Source of the DNA: Parachitinimonas caeni
GTDB lineage: Bacteria > Pseudomonadota > Gammaproteobacteria > Burkholderiales > Chitinimonadaceae
Assembly: GCF_030129945.1 (NCBI RefSeq)
Contig: NZ_JARRAF010000001.1
Location: 1 to 64,000 of the forward strand
DNA length: 64,000 nt
Direction of reading: 5' to 3'
The position numbers and the translations under genes are program-made. This document shows, piece by piece, positions 31,183 through 39,390 of this stretch. How positions within the stretch are numbered: position 1 is the first letter of the stretch; every line of letters starts with the position of its first letter. Under the pieces are notes generated by a model. The model was given only the letters and a program-made list of their open reading frames with translations, had not been told where the DNA came from and ran no database searches.

Positions 31183-32697
31183 TCATCCACCGATACCGTA
31201 CTTGCGCAATTTATTGGCGACTGCAGTGTGCGACAGCCCCAGAACCGCTGCCAGTTTGCGGCTGGACGGATGCAGTGGGTAAAGGCGGCTCAGATAGTCG
31301 CGTTCAAACGCATCAAGCGCAGTCTGCCAGCAACCTGCGTCCGGCATGCTCTGCTCAGCATGCAGATCAAAATCAGCGGGATGCAAAGCCTGTTCATCCG
31401 CCAAGGTCACTGCACGGAACACCATGTTCTGCAACTGTCGGACATTGCCGGGCCACGGCGCGGTCAGCAGTGCATCTCGCGTCGCCGGGGTCAGCCGTGG
31501 CGCCGGTTTGCCGATCTGGGCAGCGGCGCTGCCAACAAAGTTCTCAGCCAGCAGAAGGATGTCTTCCCCACGTTCGCGCAAGGCCGGCACCGACAGCTGC
31601 AACACATTGAGCCGATAATAGAGGTCTTCACGGAACGCCCCCTGCCGCACCATATCTTCGAGAGGGCGATGTGTCGCCGAGACGATGCGGACATCCGCCC
31701 GGATTTCCCTTTCTCCCCCTACGCGGCGGAATCGCCCATCGTTCAGCACCCGTAACAGCTTGGCTTGCAGGTAGAGCGACATTTCGCCAATTTCATCGAG
31801 AAATACGGTGCCGCCCTGCGCCATCTCCAACAGACCCGGCTTACCGCCCTTTTGAGCACCGGTAAACGCCCCTGCGGCATAACCAAAGAGCTCGCTTTCT
31901 GCCAGTGATTCGGGCAAAGCAGCACAATTCAGCGCAAGAAACGGTGCATCCCGCCGATGACTGACGCCGTGGCAGGCGCGGGCCACCAGTTCTTTACCCG
32001 TGCCGGTTTCACCGCGTATCAGCAGTGGCGCATCGACAGTCGCTACCCGTTGCGCCCTCGCCCGCAGGTCCCGCATCACCGCCGATTCGCCAATCAAGGC
32101 GGCAAACCCCTGTGCTTCGCCCCCCTGCAAAGCCGACAGGCGCTCCCCGATGCGGCTGGCCGCATGCAGGATCAAGACACCGCCCCGCACCGTGCCTGCA
32201 TCGGCAGTAATCGGACGGGCCTCGACCAGATAGGCGCGTCCTCGCAATGTCAGGTCGCGGGCCACCTGACGGAACTGCTGGCGCCCCAGATCTCTTGCCA
32301 GATCATTGTCTCCGATGGCCTCTGCCAAAGACCGGCCGATCAAGGAGGTCTCGTCACAGCCGATCGCATCCGCAAAGGCGCGGTTGTAGATCGCAATGGC
32401 GCCACGTTCATCAATTGCCAGCACGGGATCGGCCAGTGCCGATAACAGGGCATCCAGCTGCAAACGGCGCCAGGCACCGGGCAGCAAATCGAGTTGGGTC
32501 AGTGAACGCACTCCGGCCACCGCAAAGACATCTCCCTGCAGTCGGCCGAAGGCTGTGGTGTCCAGACTCGGTGCATCAATGTAGATATGGTGGGCAATGA
32601 CCTCCACTGCACCAACATCGACACCATGCCGTGTCAGTACCGCCAGCACTTCCTGCGTAATCCCCAACCGGTTTTCTGTGACGATATCCAGACGCAT
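31183..32697 (-). CDS. tyrR: TyrR/PhhR-type transcriptional regulator of aromatic amino acid genes
   Basis: 504 residues from the ATG at 32697, where the sequence (RLDIVTENRLGITQEVLAVL) aligns with the start of E. coli TyrR (513 residues). It has an N-terminal ACT domain (1-70), a PAS domain (about 78-190), a sigma-54-type AAA+ domain with Walker A GETGTGKE and Walker B GGTVFLDEIGEMS, and a TyrR-type C-terminal helix-turn-helix (KLAAVLGLSHTAVANKLRKYG). Unlike E. coli TyrR, the GAFTGA loop that contacts sigma-54 is intact. It should sense Phe, Tyr or Trp. The open frame upstream to 32763 runs through the hairpin of the GST gene, so it is rejected. Confidence 0.9.
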   Translation of the reverse strand: MRLDIVTENRLGITQEVLAVLTRHGVDVGAVEVIAHHIYIDAPSLDTTAFGRLQGDVFAVAGVRSLTQLDLLPGAWRRLQLDALLSALADPVLAIDERGAIAIYNRAFADAIGCDETSLIGRSLAEAIGDNDLARDLGRQQFRQVARDLTLRGRAYLVEARPITADAGTVRGGVLILHAASRIGERLSALQGGEAQGFAALIGESAVMRDLRARAQRVATVDAPLLIRGETGTGKELVARACHGVSHRRDAPFLALNCAALPESLAESELFGYAAGAFTGAQKGGKPGLLEMAQGGTVFLDEIGEMSLYLQAKLLRVLNDGRFRRVGGEREIRADVRIVSATHRPLEDMVRQGAFREDLYYRLNVLQLSVPALRERGEDILLLAENFVGSAAAQIGKPAPRLTPATRDALLTAPWPGNVRQLQNMVFRAVTLADEQALHPADFDLHAEQSMPDAGCWQTALDAFERDYLSRLYPLHPSSRKLAAVLGLSHTAVANKLRKYGIGG

Positions 32698-32731
32698 CGA
32701 CAGCTCACAATTCAGTTTGGCGAAAGCCATA

Positions 32732-32763
32732 ATGATAAAGGGGGCAAGTGCCCCCTTTATCAT
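32732..32763 (-). terminator. Terminator between GST and tyrR
   Basis: A perfect 14-bp stem (32732-32745 with 32750-32763) and 4-base loop, 31 bases beyond the GST stop. The T tract on the minus strand is short, so termination may be partial. Confidence 0.8.
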
Positions 32764-32793
32764 GGCAAAGCAAAAACAGTGTGCGACAGAGGT

Positions 32794-33399
32794 TTACATC
32801 AACCCTTCGGCCTTCAATGCGGCCTGCACGCCAGGGCGGTCAGCCATGCGCGCCATGAATGCCTGCAGGTTCGGAAAACCTTCTAGCGAGATGGCGTGGA
32901 ATTTGCACCAGCTCAGCATCACGAAAAGATACGGATCTGCCACCGAAAAGCTGGCTCCCATCAGATAGTCCTTCCCGGCAAGGCGCTGCTCAACCAGCTT
33001 GAAGCGCTTGTCCAGCGCCGCCCTTGCAGCCTGCTTGGTTTCTTCAGGCACGGTTGGATACCAGAGCGGACCAAAGCTCTTGTGAATTTCTGTGCCGATA
33101 AAGGTTAGCCACTCTTGCACCTTGACGCGCGCCAGACTGCCAGCCGGTGGCAACAGTTGCTTACTGGAAACCAGATCGGCCAGGTATTGCCCGATCGCCG
33201 GACCTTCCGTCAGCAACTCCCCGTCATTCAGCATCAAGGCTGGCACATAGCCCTTATCGTTGATCGAATAGAAATCGACACCACCCGCAGTTTTGTGGCT
33301 GCGCAAATCCACTTTCTCGGTTTCAAATGCCAGACCTGATTCGTGCAACACGATATGTGATGCCAACGAACAGGCACCTGGCGAATAAAACAGTTTCAT
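32794..33399 (-). CDS. gstA: Glutathione S-transferase (GstA type)
   Basis: 201 residues from the ATG at 33399, which has AAGGGAG 7 bases upstream; an ATG two codons earlier would lie inside that site. It follows E. coli GstA: the start KLFYSPGACSLASHIVLHESG contains the beta-class residues Cys and Ser that contact glutathione, and VPALMLNDGELLTEGPAIGQYLADLV ends the thioredoxin-like N-terminal domain (about 1-80). The helical C-terminal domain holds VADPYLFVMLSW. It conjugates glutathione to electrophiles or acts as a peroxidase. It is separated from tyrR by a terminator. Confidence 0.92.
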   Translation of the reverse strand: MKLFYSPGACSLASHIVLHESGLAFETEKVDLRSHKTAGGVDFYSINDKGYVPALMLNDGELLTEGPAIGQYLADLVSSKQLLPPAGSLARVKVQEWLTFIGTEIHKSFGPLWYPTVPEETKQAARAALDKRFKLVEQRLAGKDYLMGASFSVADPYLFVMLSWCKFHAISLEGFPNLQAFMARMADRPGVQAALKAEGLM

Positions 33400-33465
33400 C
33401 AACATCTCCCTTGTAGTTGAAACAACGTGGTATCGGCATCGACTTCCTCGCCGCAGATGCCGCCT

Positions 33466-34368
33466 TTACGGGTTTTTAGCAGCCAGCTCGCGCATTTTCT
33501 GCTCTATTTTCTGCTTGATTGCCGGCAGAGCCGCCTGGGTAGCCTTTTCCCCCTCCAGAATCGCGATGTGTTTCTGGTCAAAGTCTGCCGGGCCGATGCG
33601 GCCAACCCGGGGCCGGATGACAAAATCGGCGCGGGCCAATTCCTGCTCACCGAGCTGGCGGCCCATGATGGTGATGGTCTGGTTCAGGATCGATACCATG
33701 CCATCCGCACCTTTGCCTTGCTCCGGTTTGGTCGAAATATCAACGGCAATCACAAAGTCAGCCCCCAGATCACGCGCCGCATCAACCGGTACCGGGCTGA
33801 CCACGCCGCCATCGACATAGCGCTGATTCCCGATCTGTACTGGTTGGAAAATACTGGGGATGGATGAAGAAGCCCGCACCGCCTGGCCGGTATTGCCCCG
33901 GACAAACGCGGTCCGCTTGCCCGTATCCAGATTGGTTGCAACGGCAGCGAAAGGCTTGGAAAGCTTCTCGATAGGACGGTTGCTGACCAGCTTGTTGACG
34001 TAATCCTGCAATTTCTCGCCCTTCACCAGCCCACCACCCCCCAGCGACAGATCCCGAATACTGTCTTCGTCGAGAGCGAATGACTTTTCCTGCAGTTCAA
34101 ACGGGGTATAACCGGCCGCATACAGGCTACCCACCACGCTGCCAGCACTAGTCCCAGATACCACGACAGGCGTCAGCCCTTGAGCTTCGAGCATCTTGAG
34201 CACGCCGACATGCGCAAAGCCCTTGGCAGCGCCGCCTCCGAGCGCTACGCCAATCCGCAGCTTGGGCAGGGGTTTGGTCGCCACCTCCGGCTTCGGGGGT
34301 GTCGTGGTGGTACAGGCGGCTAAGCTTGCCAGCGCCAAGGCTGCAAACAAGGATCGGCGTAGTGTCAT
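33466..34368 (-). CDS. Patatin-like phospholipase, lipoprotein
   Basis: 300 residues. The N terminus (TLRRSLFAALALASLAAC) ends in a lipobox with the acylated Cys19, so the protein is membrane-tethered on the far side of the inner membrane. The patatin domain (about 38-230) has the oxyanion loop GVALGGGAAKGFAHVG, the nucleophile elbow GTSAG and the catalytic Asp in DGGVVSPVP, that is, a complete Ser-Asp dyad. It belongs to the RssA/NTE-like branch. Likely a lipase or lysophospholipase acting on envelope lipids; the target is unknown. A repeat element lies 50 bases before its start. Confidence 0.9.
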   Translation of the reverse strand: MTLRRSLFAALALASLAACTTTTPPKPEVATKPLPKLRIGVALGGGAAKGFAHVGVLKMLEAQGLTPVVVSGTSAGSVVGSLYAAGYTPFELQEKSFALDEDSIRDLSLGGGGLVKGEKLQDYVNKLVSNRPIEKLSKPFAAVATNLDTGKRTAFVRGNTGQAVRASSSIPSIFQPVQIGNQRYVDGGVVSPVPVDAARDLGADFVIAVDISTKPEQGKGADGMVSILNQTITIMGRQLGEQELARADFVIRPRVGRIGPADFDQKHIAILEGEKATQAALPAIKQKIEQKMRELAAKNP

Positions 34369-34417
34369 GGAGATATTCGCTCGGTTGATTATTCTGTGAT
34401 GATGGTGGTGACAATTC

Positions 34418-34539
34418 AGCGCTGTTAACGTTTGTTTGGCGGTCGCAGTGGGGAGCGCAGATTAGCGGGCCTGATTGTGCTCCCTAACCGCGTCATGCCC
34501 GCACATCAATTGGCGCGACCGAAAAGCATCAACAGCGCT
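34418..34539. mobile_element. MITE-like element, diverged copy
   Basis: A 122-bp element with inverted ends AGCGCTGTT (34418-34426, with AACAGCGCT at 34531-34539). Inside, TTAGCGGGCC and CTCCCTAACCGCGTCATGCCC match, in order, TTAGCGAGCT and ACCCTAACGACGCCATGCCC of the complete copy at 28641-28794. It is therefore an older or different member of the same family, lying upstream of the patatin gene. Confidence 0.6.
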
Positions 34540-34615
34540 TGGAGAGAAAACCCAGCCCGTTGGCTCTGCGGACAAACTTGGCGCTGCCCACGCTACTTTG
34601 GGGACACCCAAAATA

Positions 34616-34628
34616 CGTGAACAGCGCC
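34616..34628 (-). repeat. Dispersed repeat, single end in reverse orientation
   Basis: On the minus strand GGCGCTGTTCACG, one mismatch from the family core, 77 bases from the diverged element and just beyond the end of the PilB-like gene. Confidence 0.4.
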
Positions 34629-34651
34629 GGATACAGTCAAACTATCGCGAT

Positions 34652-36499
34652 TCAATCGCGGTCATTGGGGACTACCTTGATCACTTCCTCCAGGGTGGTG
34701 ATGCCTGCCGCTACCTTCATGGCCCCACTGATCTTGAGCGGCTTCATCCCTTCACGCATGGCGTGGTCACGAATTGCAGACAACCCGGCATTTTGTGAAA
34801 TCAAACGGCGCAAATCACCGTTGACCGGCAGCATCTCATACAGCCCGACACGCCCCAGATAGCCGGTCATCCGGCATTCGAGGCAACCACGGGGCTGATA
34901 AGCCCCTGGTGGCAGCTGGGCTTTCCAGGGGCGGACCAGCTCATTCCACACTGCCTCATCGGGCGAGCCCGGTGCTTTGCAATGCGGGCACAAGGTTCGC
35001 ACCAGACGCTGGGCCATCACCCCTACCAGCGTCGAACTGATCAAGTAGGGCGGCACGCCCAGATCCAGCAAGCGGACGATGGAGCTTGGCGCATCATTGG
35101 TATGCAGCGTAGACAGCACCAGATGGCCGGTCAGGGCCGCCTGCACCGCCATTTCAGCGGTTTCACGATCCCGGATTTCACCAATCATGATGATGTCGGG
35201 GTCTTGCCGCAGCATGGTGCGCACCCCGTTGGCGAAGTCCAGATCGATATTGGCCTGCACCTGCATCTGGTTAAATGAAGGCTCGATCATTTCGATCGGG
35301 TCTTCCACCGTGCAGACATTGACCTCTTCCGTCGCCAGTTGTTTCAGGGTCGTGTACAGCGTCGTGGTTTTTCCAGAGCCCGTCGGCCCGGTCACCAGCA
35401 CAATGCCGTGCGGATGCGAGACGAAGCCGTTCCAGCGCTGGTGATCTTCCGGGTTGAAACCCAACTCGGCGAAGTTGCGGATCAGGATGGCGGGATCGAA
35501 AATCCGCATCACCAGCTTCTCGCCAAACGCGGTAGGCAAGGTAGACAAGCGCAGCTCGATTTCGCGGGCATCGGGCATCTTGGTCTTCAGGCGCCCATCC
35601 TGCGGCCGGCGCTTTTCCACCAGATCCATCCGGCCCAGCGCCTTGATGCGCGACACAATCGCCGCCATCACCGAAGCCGGCACCTGATACACGGTGTTAA
35701 GTACGCCGTCGATGCGGAAGCGCACATTGCCGACCTCCCGGCGCGGCTCCAGATGGATATCCGAAGCACGTTGCTCGAATGCATACTGGAACAACCAATC
35801 CACCAGCGCGACGATGTGATGGTCGTTGGCATCGACATTGCCGGTGCGCCCCAGCTGTACCAACTGCTCGAAGTTGGCAATGGTCGAAGCCCCGGACTGC
35901 GCAACCGCCTGTTTAACAAAGCGCGACAGGTTGTAGAACTCCGGCAGGTAACGCGCAATATCCTTTGGATCGGCCAGCACCCGTCGCACTTCCCGTCGCA
36001 AGACCTTTTCCAGCTCCGATTCCCACTCCCGGATAAAGGGTTCGGCCGTTGCCAGGGTAACGGATGCGTTGTCGATGCCCACCGGCAAGATCTTGTAGCG
36101 CGTGGCATAGCCATGCGACACCACCCCGGACACGGCCGCGACATCAATCTTGAGGGGGTCGATATGCATGTAATCCAGGCCACAACGCCCACCCAGCCAC
36201 TTCCCCAACCAGCCGATGTCCAGCACATCGTGCGGGGCACTCTCGCTACGCCAGCACTGGCTGGCGATCATGGTAAGCGGATGAACCGCCCCATTGACTG
36301 AGGTTCGCGCCGGGATCAAAAACTCTTCCGCCGCCTTCGGGCTGATATGGCCATCTTCGACCAGGGCATCAATCACGCCTTTTACTGACAGACGCAAGTC
36401 CGAATGACTGCGGACGGGGAAAAATTTCTTGATAGGCGAATGAGGATGCGAACGATGGCTCACGATGCGGATTTCCGGCGAAAAGGCATGAAAAAGCAA
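34652..36499 (-). CDS. PilB/GspE-family secretion ATPase, stand-alone
   Basis: 615 residues. An N-terminal GspE-type domain (about 35-190) leads to the hexameric motor domain. Walker A is GPTGSGKTTTLY, the Asp box includes EDPIEMIEPSFNQMQV, Walker B is IIMIGEIRDRETAEMA and the His box is LSTLHTNDAPSS. A Cys-x2-Cys pair (TLCPHC, GCLEC) forms the zinc-binding C-terminal element seen in PilB and GspE. It powers pilus extension or type II secretion. No pilC, pilD, gsp or pilin gene is adjacent, so it is an orphan copy. It could serve the type IV pili implied by pilG at the right edge. Confidence 0.9.
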   Translation of the reverse strand: MLFHAFSPEIRIVSHRSHPHSPIKKFFPVRSHSDLRLSVKGVIDALVEDGHISPKAAEEFLIPARTSVNGAVHPLTMIASQCWRSESAPHDVLDIGWLGKWLGGRCGLDYMHIDPLKIDVAAVSGVVSHGYATRYKILPVGIDNASVTLATAEPFIREWESELEKVLRREVRRVLADPKDIARYLPEFYNLSRFVKQAVAQSGASTIANFEQLVQLGRTGNVDANDHHIVALVDWLFQYAFEQRASDIHLEPRREVGNVRFRIDGVLNTVYQVPASVMAAIVSRIKALGRMDLVEKRRPQDGRLKTKMPDAREIELRLSTLPTAFGEKLVMRIFDPAILIRNFAELGFNPEDHQRWNGFVSHPHGIVLVTGPTGSGKTTTLYTTLKQLATEEVNVCTVEDPIEMIEPSFNQMQVQANIDLDFANGVRTMLRQDPDIIMIGEIRDRETAEMAVQAALTGHLVLSTLHTNDAPSSIVRLLDLGVPPYLISSTLVGVMAQRLVRTLCPHCKAPGSPDEAVWNELVRPWKAQLPPGAYQPRGCLECRMTGYLGRVGLYEMLPVNGDLRRLISQNAGLSAIRDHAMREGMKPLKISGAMKVAAGITTLEEVIKVVPNDRD

Positions 36500-36564
36500 A
36501 TGATGGCGCGCCGAGGCGGTAGCGAATAGCCCTGACTACATTTCGAATCGGCGTTTTCCTGTTT

Positions 36565-36592
36565 TAGGTTCTGTTGACGTTTTATTTCCGGC
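36565..36592 (+). repeat. Dispersed CTGTTGACG repeat, single end
   Basis: Begins TAGGTTCTGTTGACGTTTTA and continues TTTCCGGCC, matching the first 26 bases of the complete element at 28641 with one change. It lies 65 bases before the start of the PilB-like gene. The rest of 36500-36740 has no gene. Confidence 0.65.
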
Positions 36593-36740
36593 CGCGCTTT
36601 CAAATTATCAAAATAGATTACCCGTGACCAATATCCGCGATTTCCCATCGCCAACCGCAAGAGGATCAATAAACCCCCTCAAGACAAAATCGGATTAACG
36701 ATATTGGGACCCAAATCAGCCAGACAATCAGACATATTAT

Positions 36741-36917
36741 TTATATACCTCTGCCAACACGCCATGCCACCGAAACAATCGCTGCCACAATCAGCACCCA
36801 GGCGACTTTGACCACCACACTGCGCCCGGCTTTACGTTGTTCAGGCCGCAGTAGCCAATGCCAGGCCAGCGGCACCGCTGCCAGAAACAGCAGCAAATAA
36901 AACAGCTTGCTCAGCAT
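36741..36917 (-). CDS. Small inner-membrane protein, unknown function
   Basis: 58 residues from the ATG at 36917. Two hydrophobic segments (LFYLLLFLAAVPLAWHWLL, about 4-22, and VAWVLIVAAIVSVAWRV, about 37-53) flank a basic loop (RPEQRKAGRS). The frame is open to 37061, but those residues lack coding features. It has no recognised family and only a weak ribosome site. It sits upstream of the PilB-like gene on the same strand, but 241 bases and a repeat lie between. Moderately likely to be real because of its clear two-helix design. Confidence 0.5.
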   Translation of the reverse strand: MLSKLFYLLLFLAAVPLAWHWLLRPEQRKAGRSVVVKVAWVLIVAAIVSVAWRVGRGI

Positions 36918-37101
36918 GATCCAGAGTCCGTTGTATTTCGCCTGGCACATCCATTTACCCGGACAATCCAACCACTCTCCCGCACGAACCCCAATACCGC
37001 CAGAGAAGATCGTGCCAGGCTGTCGAGATGCCGCCTGCTGGATGTCAGGTAAGGCAGCCATCGCCCGTCCAGGGCAGTGGCAAGGTGAATCCCCGCAGTG
37101 C

Positions 37102-37437
37102 TTAGGTCACGCATTCAATCACTCCATCGGCGTATCGCCGCGCGCCCAGCAAAGTGTTCTCCAGGCCGGCTCGATACTGCACGAGCTTGTATCCGCGACA
37201 GCCAAGCTCCTGCGAGTAATCCTGTGCCCGTCGCTTGAAAAACTGCTCGATATCATTCTCGAACATCACCGCCGATCCCCGGATCAGTACTCTGAAACGT
37301 TGTCGTCCGACTTGTTGCTCCTCATGGTCCAACAGGACGCCGTTGTAGTTGAGCAAAGCCGAGCCAGTCTGCTGTAACTGGGCACACGCGGACAGGCCTA
37401 GCAGGGCCAGTGGAAAAAATCGCAGTGGTAATTGCAT
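37102..37437 (-). CDS. Small putative lipoprotein, unknown function
   Basis: 111 residues with a lipoprotein signal (RFFPLALLGLSAC, Cys18 as the modified residue). The mature part of about 93 residues is mixed alpha/beta with ENDIEQFFKRRAQDYSQELGCRGYKLVQYRAGLEN, and has three further Cys-free stretches and two Cys near the C terminus (LGCRG and IECVT) that could pair. No family recognised. It diverges from mraZ across an AT-rich gap. Confidence 0.65.
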   Translation of the reverse strand: MQLPLRFFPLALLGLSACAQLQQTGSALLNYNGVLLDHEEQQVGRQRFRVLIRGSAVMFENDIEQFFKRRAQDYSQELGCRGYKLVQYRAGLENTLLGARRYADGVIECVT

Positions 37438-37612
37438 GTCTCAATTTCCAATCAATGCCAAAAGCATTTCAGGGTGAATCTGGGCAATATTAACAACTAA
37501 CGCGAGAATTAATACACATCTCTTTGTTTATTAATGATTATTCCATTTGAATATTAGCATTTGGTTTTATCTTAAGTGATTGTAGCAAAACAAAAAAACC
37601 CTATATGCCGTC

Positions 37613-37641
37613 TTGACCGAGACATACGGCTTCCTTATAGT
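37613..37641 (+). promoter_or_regulatory. Promoter of the dcw cluster (Pmra)
   Basis: TTGACC (37613-37618) and TATAGT (37636-37641) are 17 bases apart, 72 bases before the mraZ ATG. It follows an AT-rich stretch (37440-37610). This should drive mraZ and much of the cluster behind it. Confidence 0.82.
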
Positions 37642-37680
37642 GGGGCGCCGTGGGGAAAAGTGGGAAAAAGTGTGCCACTA
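37641..37680 (+). promoter_or_regulatory. MraZ operator, four direct repeats
   Basis: Four repeats start at exact 10-base steps: TGGGGCGCCG (37641), TGGGGAAAAG (37651), TGGGAAAAAG (37661) and TGTGCCACTA (37671). MraZ is known to bind TGGGN repeats with 5-base spacers just downstream of Pmra and repress its own operon. The first repeat overlaps the -10 hexamer by one base. Confidence 0.75.
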
Positions 37681-37712
37681 TTCCTACTCTACAGACACAT
37701 TTTGGGGCAGCC

Positions 37713-38159
37713 ATGTTTGGTGGCGTTACCACCCTCAGTCTCGACAGCAAAGGTCGCCTGGCGATTCCCGCCAAGCACCGTGACGTGCTGTCCGAGCAAT
37801 GCGGGGGGCGCCTGTTCATCACGGTCGATCCCAGCCAGTGTCTGCTGATCTACCCGGCCCCGGCCTGGGAGCCTGTGCGTGAAAAGCTCAACAATCTGCC
37901 TGCGTTCAATCCGCAGGCGCGCGCATTACAACGGCTGATTCTTGGCCATGCAGAGGAAATCGAGATGGATAGCGCCGGCCGCATCCTGGTGTCGCCGACG
38001 CTGCGTCAATTCGCTTCGCTCGATAAAGCGGTTGCACTGGTTGGTTTAGGAAGCAAATTCGAGTTGTGGGACGAAGCGAAGTGGAATGCACAAACACAAG
38101 CCGCACTGGCGATGTCGCCAGACGAGATAGCGGCGCAACTGGACGGTTTTGTACTGTGA
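37713..38159 (+). CDS. mraZ: Transcriptional regulator MraZ
   Basis: 148 residues from the ATG at 37713 ([23 protein letters not shown]). It has two tandem SpoVT/AbrB-like swapped-hairpin domains: the first with [14 protein letters not shown] (about 10-23), the second with [20 protein letters not shown] (about 88-107). MraZ forms a ring that binds the repeats at 37641-37680 and represses the dcw operon; too much of it is harmful to division. It is the first gene, and its stop overlaps the rsmH GTG start by 4 bases (GTGA). Confidence 0.95.
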   Translation: MFGGVTTLSLDSKGRLAIPAKHRDVLSEQCGGRLFITVDPSQCLLIYPAPAWEPVREKLNNLPAFNPQARALQRLILGHAEEIEMDSAGRILVSPTLRQFASLDKAVALVGLGSKFELWDEAKWNAQTQAALAMSPDEIAAQLDGFVL

Positions 38160-39091
38160 CGACAGCACCGGCCCATATCACCGTATTGCTGGAAGAAGCG
38201 GTTGCCGCCCTCAGGGTTCGGCCCGATGGCACCTATGTGGACTGCACCTATGGCCGTGGTGGTCATAGCCGCCTGTTGCTGTCTCAGCTGGGGCCGGCCG
38301 GCCGCCTGATTGCGTTCGACCGCGACCCTCAAGCCATCGCCAACGCCGCCACCATCAACGATCCGCGCTTTACCGCAGTGCATGCGCCGTTTTCGGAGCT
38401 GAACGAGCGGTTATCGGCGCTGGGGCTGTCAAAAGTCGATGGCGTGCTGATGGATCTGGGCGTGTCTTCCCCACAGATTGATGAGGCGGAGCGTGGTTTC
38501 AGTTTTCGCTTTGACGCCCCGCTGGACATGCGGATGGACACAACTCGCGGCATGACAGCTGCGGAATGGCTTGCCACTGCCACGCGGGAGCATATTGCGG
38601 AGGTTATCAAAGACTATGGCGAAGAGCGGTTTGCTGGGAAGGTTGCAACAGCGATTGTTGCGGCAAGGGGGGAACACCCAATCGCCACGACACGACAGCT
38701 TGCCCAGATCGTGGCAAAGGCCGTCCGCACCCGTGAGCCGGGCCAGGACCCGGCGACGCGTACCTTCCAGGCTATACGGATTTTCATCAATCGCGAGCTT
38801 GAAGAGCTTGCGTTGACCCTGCCGGTCGCTTTCGACTGGCTGGCAACCGGCGGGCGTTTGTCGGTGATCAGTTTCCATTCACTGGAAGACCGGATCGTCA
38901 AACGTTTCATGGCCGATGCCGCCGAAGCCGACAAGCTGCCAAAAAAGTTGCCGGTGCGCGCAGCCGACATTGCACAGCCCAGGCTGAACGTGATCGGCAA
39001 GCCGGTTCGGCCATCCGCCGCTGAAGTCAGCGCCAACCCCCGATCGCGCAGCGCCATTCTGCGCGTAGCCGAGAGGACGGGCGCGGCGTGA
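38156..39091 (+). CDS. rsmH: 16S rRNA (cytosine-1402-N4)-methyltransferase RsmH
   Basis: 311 residues from the GTG at 38156, where the conserved start [13 protein letters not shown] lies a few residues in; upstream in-frame codons overlap mraZ and are not homologous. SAM-binding blocks are [16 protein letters not shown] (about 29-44) and [32 protein letters not shown] and [14 protein letters not shown] are family signatures. It methylates N4 of C1402 in the ribosomal P site. It is translationally coupled with mraZ before and ftsL after. Confidence 0.95.
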   Translation: MTTAPAHITVLLEEAVAALRVRPDGTYVDCTYGRGGHSRLLLSQLGPAGRLIAFDRDPQAIANAATINDPRFTAVHAPFSELNERLSALGLSKVDGVLMDLGVSSPQIDEAERGFSFRFDAPLDMRMDTTRGMTAAEWLATATREHIAEVIKDYGEERFAGKVATAIVAARGEHPIATTRQLAQIVAKAVRTREPGQDPATRTFQAIRIFINRELEELALTLPVAFDWLATGGRLSVISFHSLEDRIVKRFMADAAEADKLPKKLPVRAADIAQPRLNVIGKPVRPSAAEVSANPRSRSAILRVAERTGAA

Positions 39092-39387
39092 CGCGGCTGA
39101 ATCTGTTGTTGCTGGCGGTGCTGATTCTGTCAGCGCTCGGCACGGTGACTGCACAGCACAAAGCCCGCAAGGCGTTTATCGAATTGCAGAAGGAACAGCA
39201 GCTGAAAGCCCAGCTGGAGGTTGAGTGGGGGCAGCTGCAGTTAGAGCAAAGTACTTGGGCAATGCACTCGCGTGTCGAGAAAGAAGCCACTAACCGGCTG
39301 AACATGCGGGTGCCCGACAGCGGTCATGTACAGGTCATCCTGCCGCGCGGAGAAAAGGTCGACAAACCGCCGACCACCAAAGAGTAA
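39088..39387 (+). CDS. ftsL: Cell division protein FtsL
   Basis: 99 residues, starting at a GTG that overlaps the rsmH stop (GTGA). One membrane segment ([17 protein letters not shown], about 4-20) is followed by a periplasmic coiled coil (about 28-75, [27 protein letters not shown]). FtsL forms a trimeric complex with FtsB and FtsQ that activates FtsW-FtsI. Identification rests on size, topology and position between rsmH and ftsI. Confidence 0.92.
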   Translation: MTRLNLLLLAVLILSALGTVTAQHKARKAFIELQKEQQLKAQLEVEWGQLQLEQSTWAMHSRVEKEATNRLNMRVPDSGHVQVILPRGEKVDKPPTTKE

Positions 39388-39390
39388 ACA

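Noticed and set aside
32698-32763. Upstream start for tyrR
   Set aside because: It would begin in the terminator stem of the GST gene; homology to TyrR starts at 32697.
34646-34660. Palindrome CGCGATT-C-AATCGCG at the end of the PilB-like gene
   Set aside because: It overlaps the last codons and stop, the loop is a single base and there is no T run, so neither terminator nor operator is supported.
38066-38155. Upstream start for rsmH within mraZ
   Set aside because: Homology begins after the GTG at 38156, which also makes the usual GTGA overlap with mraZ.
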